A stretch of DNA of 64,000 nucleotides, taken from contig JAQSCW010000010.1 of assembly GCA_029945625.1 (NCBI GenBank), positions 219,815 through 283,814 on the forward strand, read 5' to 3'. Positions 60,865-64,000 of this stretch are shown piece after piece. The translations under genes and the position numbers were made by a program. Source of the DNA: a bacterium. GTDB lineage: Bacteria > Bacteroidota > Bacteroidia > B-17B0 > Aurantibacillaceae. The notes below the pieces were generated by a model. That model did no database searches and was not told the origin of the DNA. It was given only the letters and a program-made list of their open reading frames with translations. How positions within the stretch are numbered: position 1 is the stretch's first letter; each line of letters opens with the position of its first letter.

Positions 60865-63615
60865 ATGGACAAATTTTCATACATAGGAAACGCCGATGTA
60901 AACGCCATCGAAGCGCTTTTCCACAAATTTCAGCAAGATCCCGAATCGGTAGATAAAACCTGGCAGGATTTTTTTAAGGGATTTGAGTTTGGTAGAGCGG
61001 ATTATTCGCCTTCTGTTGCTCAAGGGATTTCAAAGACGACTAACTCTGAAGTTTCGGAGAATGTGACTAAAGAATTTAGGGTTATTAACCTCATACATGG
61101 GTACCGGCAGAGAGGACATTTATTTACCAAGACCAATCCGGTGCGTACTCGCCGCAAATACCGCCCCGATCTTGGTCTGGATGTATTTGAACTGGAACCT
61201 AGTGATCTTGAAACGGTTTTTCAGGCAGGTACAGAAATTGAAATCGGTCCGGCCAAATTAAAAGACATTATTGCACATTTAGAAAAGACCTATTGTCAAA
61301 GTATTGGGGTTGAATATATGTTCATCCGAAATCCCAATTTATTATCCTGGTTGCAGGAAAGGATGGAGTTGAGCCAGAATATCCCTCATTTTACGAAGGA
61401 GGAAAAGGGAAATATCCTGAAGAAAGTTATTGAAGCGGTAACTTTTGAGAATTTTTTGGCGACAAAGTTTGTGGGACAAAAACGGTTTTCATTGGAAGGC
61501 GCTGAATCATTTTTACCTGCCATGAATGCACTCATGGAGCATGGAGTAGAATTGGGCATCGAAGATTATGTAATTGGAATGGCCCACCGCGGGCGACTCA
61601 ATGTATTGGCCAATATTATGGAAAAACCGGCCAAAGATATTTTTACTGAATTTGAAGGGCGCCCGAGCGAGGATGGTTTATTTGACGGAGATGTAAAGTA
61701 CCATATGGGTTATAGCAATGATGTAACCAGTATTTCAGGTAAAAAAGTACATATTTCTCTTACACCCAATCCTTCGCATTTAGAAACTGTAGGTCCGGTG
61801 GTAGAAGGAATTACCAGAGCCAAGATTGATGGTCGTCATCAGGGCAATCACCGCAAAGTTTGTCCAATTATTGTTCACGGCGATGCGGCCATTGCCGGAC
61901 AAGGCATCGTTTATGAAGTGGTTCAAATGGCCCATTTGGATGGATACAGGGTTGGAGGCACCATTCATTTTATTATCAATAATCAAGTAGGATTTACCAC
62001 CAATTATAAAGATGCGCGGTCGAGTACCTATTGTACCGATGTGGCAAAAGTTACGAAGGCTCCTGTATTTCATGTGAACGGAGACGATGTGGAAGCCTTA
62101 ACCCTGGTTGCGAAGATGGCTATGGAGTTTCGCTTGAATTTTCGTAAAGATGTTTTTATTGATGTGTTGTGTTATAGAAAATACGGACACAACGAAGGCG
62201 ATGAGCCACGTTTTACTCAGCCATTATTGTATAAACAAATTGCCTTGCATCCGAATCCTAAAGTCATCTATTCAAAAAAATTAATTGAAGAGGGCAGTTT
62301 CACGTCTGCTGAAATTGACGCGATGGAGAAGACTTATAAGGATGAATTAGAAAAGGATCTGGAAGAAGCAAAAAAGGTGGAGAAGACAAAAGTGAATTCC
62401 TATTTGCAGGGACCCTGGCAAGGGGTTCAAATGGCGGGTAAGGATGATTTTGATCAATCACCTGATACGGCAGTTTCTGAAAAATTATTTTTGGAGCTGG
62501 CAAAAAAAACTACTGAGCTTCCAAAAGATAAGAAGTTCTTCAATAAAATTGAGCGTTTGTTTGGTGATCGTCAGAAAATGATTGAGAGCGATACTTACGA
62601 TTGGGCCATGGGCGAACTATTGGCGTATGCTTCCCTGATGAATGAAGGGCACCACGTACGATTTAGCGGACAAGATGTGGAGAGGGGGACATTTTCGCAC
62701 CGTCATGCAGTGGTAAAAGTGGAGGACAGTGAAGAAGAATACATTCCTCTTAATAATTTTGGGGCTCCCGAAAAACTTGAAATTTACAATTCACTCCTAA
62801 GCGAGTATGCAGTTTTAGGATTTGAATACGGATATGCTTATGCTTCGCCTAATGCCCTAACGATTTGGGAAGCACAATTTGGTGATTTTTTTAACGGAGC
62901 GCAAATCATCATCGACCAATATTTAGCGGCTTCAGAATATAAGTGGAGAAGGATGAATGGTTTGGTAGTATTGCTCCCTCATGGTTACGAAGGGCAGGGA
63001 CCGGAACACTCCAGTGCGCGCATAGAGCGTTTTTTACAAATGTGCGCTGAGAACAATATGCAAATTGTGAATGCCACCACCCCGGCGCAACAATTTCATG
63101 TTTTACGTCGTCAGTTAAAGCGCAGTTTTAGAAAACCACTCATTTGTTTTACACCTAAAAAATTATTGCGTTATCCAAGTTGTGTAAGTGGATTAAAAGA
63201 TTTTACTCACAATAAATTCAGAGAGATTCTGGATGATCAGGTGAATGAGAAAAAAATAAAGCGTGTTGCTTTTTGTTCGGGAAAAATATACTACGATCTC
63301 ATTGAGCGCAGAGAAAAGGAGGGCGCCACTGATATTGCTTTTATCAGATTGGAGCAACTTTATCCTTTTCCGCGCAAACAAGTTGACAGTATCATTGCGA
63401 AATACACGCAAGCCTCGGAATACCTGTTTATTCAGGAAGAAGCTGAGAACATGGGTGCCTGGCGTTTCGTAGATAACCATTTGCGTGCGCTAAAAATGCG
63501 TTATGTGGGAAGAGACGAAGCCGCCAGTCCGGCCACCGGATTCTCGAAGCGTCACAATGCGGAGACTGAAGAAATAATGTTGAGTATTTTTAAGAAGGTA
63601 CCGGTAAAAAATTAA
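60865..63615 (+). CDS. sucA: 2-oxoglutarate dehydrogenase E1 component
   Basis: The thiamine-diphosphate decarboxylase of the 2-oxoglutarate dehydrogenase complex in the TCA cycle. The N-terminal segment (IEALFHKFQQDPESVDKTWQDFF) is typical. The active-site region includes GMAHRGRLNVL (about 240), HGDAAIAGQGIVYE and NNQVGFTTN (TPP/metal binding), and the transketolase-like C-terminal half follows (SGQDVERGTFSHRHAV). 916 aa is normal. The E2 gene starts 17 bases after its stop. Confidence 0.97.
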   Translation: MDKFSYIGNADVNAIEALFHKFQQDPESVDKTWQDFFKGFEFGRADYSPSVAQGISKTTNSEVSENVTKEFRVINLIHGYRQRGHLFTKTNPVRTRRKYRPDLGLDVFELEPSDLETVFQAGTEIEIGPAKLKDIIAHLEKTYCQSIGVEYMFIRNPNLLSWLQERMELSQNIPHFTKEEKGNILKKVIEAVTFENFLATKFVGQKRFSLEGAESFLPAMNALMEHGVELGIEDYVIGMAHRGRLNVLANIMEKPAKDIFTEFEGRPSEDGLFDGDVKYHMGYSNDVTSISGKKVHISLTPNPSHLETVGPVVEGITRAKIDGRHQGNHRKVCPIIVHGDAAIAGQGIVYEVVQMAHLDGYRVGGTIHFIINNQVGFTTNYKDARSSTYCTDVAKVTKAPVFHVNGDDVEALTLVAKMAMEFRLNFRKDVFIDVLCYRKYGHNEGDEPRFTQPLLYKQIALHPNPKVIYSKKLIEEGSFTSAEIDAMEKTYKDELEKDLEEAKKVEKTKVNSYLQGPWQGVQMAGKDDFDQSPDTAVSEKLFLELAKKTTELPKDKKFFNKIERLFGDRQKMIESDTYDWAMGELLAYASLMNEGHHVRFSGQDVERGTFSHRHAVVKVEDSEEEYIPLNNFGAPEKLEIYNSLLSEYAVLGFEYGYAYASPNALTIWEAQFGDFFNGAQIIIDQYLAASEYKWRRMNGLVVLLPHGYEGQGPEHSSARIERFLQMCAENNMQIVNATTPAQQFHVLRRQLKRSFRKPLICFTPKKLLRYPSCVSGLKDFTHNKFREILDDQVNEKKIKRVAFCSGKIYYDLIERREKEGATDIAFIRLEQLYPFPRKQVDSIIAKYTQASEYLFIQEEAENMGAWRFVDNHLRALKMRYVGRDEAASPATGFSKRHNAETEEIMLSIFKKVPVKN

Positions 63616-63632
63616 CAAATCAAATTTATAAC

Positions 63633-64000
63633 ATGGCAATTGTAGAATTAAAAGTTCCCAGCCCGGGTGAATCGATCACAGAGGTGATCATTGCACGCTG
63701 GGTAAAAAATACCGGTGATATTGTTCAAAAAGATGAGGTATTGGCGGAAGTGGATTCCGACAAAGCTACTCTCACTTTAAATGCCGAAGAAGCAGGTAAA
63801 ATTGAAGTGCTGGTACCCGAGGGAGAAACGGTGAAGGTGGGACAGGTGGTGGTGAAAATAGACACTTCGTTTAAGGTTGAAGCTAAGGTTGAGGTTAAGA
63901 AGGAGGCAGAAGGCAGTGGGCAGTCGGCTGCTAGCAGTGAGCAGTCGGCAGTGAATAGTAAGCCATCGGCAGCGAGCAGTGGGCAGTCGGCGGTTTCCGG
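63633..64000 (+). CDS. sucB: 2-oxoglutarate dehydrogenase E2 component (5' part, cut by window edge)
   Basis: Dihydrolipoyllysine succinyltransferase. The ATG at 63633 is followed by a lipoyl domain (residues about 1-80) with the lipoyl-lysine motif DSDKATLTL and the ESITEVIIARW N-terminus of the succinyltransferase type. After the domain comes a linker of about 40 residues, rich in Ser, Gln, Ala and Gly, with a seven-residue repeat (SGQSAAS, SEQSAVN, SKPSAAS, SGQSAVS). Each repeat is three 7-base units of DNA. The peripheral-subunit-binding and catalytic domains lie past the window. It was not listed in the ORF track. Confidence 0.95.
   Translation, partial: MAIVELKVPSPGESITEVIIARWVKNTGDIVQKDEVLAEVDSDKATLTLNAEEAGKIEVLVPEGETVKVGQVVVKIDTSFKVEAKVEVKKEAEGSGQSAASSEQSAVNSKPSAASSGQSAVS
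63912..63995. repeat. Heptamer array within the sucB linker
   Basis: Twelve consecutive 7-base units (ggcagtg, ggcagtc, ggctgct, agcagtg, agcagtc, ggcagtg, aatagta, agccatc, ggcagcg, agcagtg, ggcagtc, ggcggtt). Their reverse complement reads CTGCCCA/CTGCCGA, the same family as the rdgB-rsgA array. The array is translated in frame. Confidence 0.85.

Overview
The window is a stretch of a Bacteroidota chromosome, probably class Bacteroidia and possibly flavobacteria-like. I cannot place it more finely from sequence alone. The evidence is: type IX secretion (T9SS) C-terminal sorting domains with FPNP motifs, a PorP/SprF-family protein, the Bacteroidota families DUF5606, DUF5522 and DUF5686, a short NuoG, and several promoters with the TAnnTTTG -7 box and a TTG -33 element. 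The base composition leans AT. There is no rRNA, CRISPR array, prophage or classical IS element. The one RNA gene seen is tRNA-Ala(GGC).

Layout. 1-5950: end of lysS, a small lipoprotein, a kelch protein with T9SS tail, DUF5606, aminopeptidase P and an orphan PorP/SprF. 6179-16683 (all minus): a DPP-IV-type peptidase, a secreted unknown, urocanate hydratase, DUF5522, a thioredoxin-like protein, then the fatty-acid/ribosome cluster DUF177-rpmF / plsX-fabH, which is split by a sensor histidine kinase. 16851-25576: a RemB/Wzi-like outer membrane protein, a long M48 metalloprotease, a FISUMP lipoprotein, a beta-barrel protein, mdh, gatA and tatA. 25768-39652: a complete 14-subunit complex I operon, nuoA-N, interrupted between nuoJ and nuoK by a four-helix-bundle (23S-IVP-like) gene. 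39852-49436: a T9SS cargo protein, a KdnB-like Kdo 8-oxidase, a Tat-exported superoxide dismutase next to a biotin carrier protein, a secreted unknown, and DUF5686-lptB-rdgB. 49932-64000: rsgA, a thiolase, gcvT, a MORN-repeat protein, a beta-barrel protein, tRNA-Ala, gcvP, an alpha/beta hydrolase, a SPOR protein, sucA and the start of sucB.

How the genes work together. Most of the content is core metabolism. Mdh and the 2-oxoglutarate dehydrogenase E1/E2 genes belong to the TCA cycle and supply NADH to complex I. GcvT and GcvP are two parts of the glycine cleavage system. PlsX and FabH feed membrane lipid synthesis. LptB, DUF5686 and KdnB point to outer-membrane and lipopolysaccharide biogenesis. 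TatA probably serves exported enzymes such as the nearby Tat-signal superoxide dismutase.

Most unusual signal. A dispersed family of short arrays with a strict 7-bp period occurs at many junctions (nuoB/C, nuoI/J, nuoJ/K, nuoM/N, kdnB/sod, rdgB/rsgA, after porP) and inside the sucB coding sequence, where 21 bp encode a 7-residue linker repeat. At nuoB/C, nuoM/N and kdnB/sod the arrays contain perfect inverted-repeat arms of 11-12 bp. At nuoJ/K the equivalent arms tightly flank the four-helix-bundle gene. This looks like an element family in which the IVP-like protein may be the mobile or trans-acting part. That is inference, but it can be tested on the whole genome.
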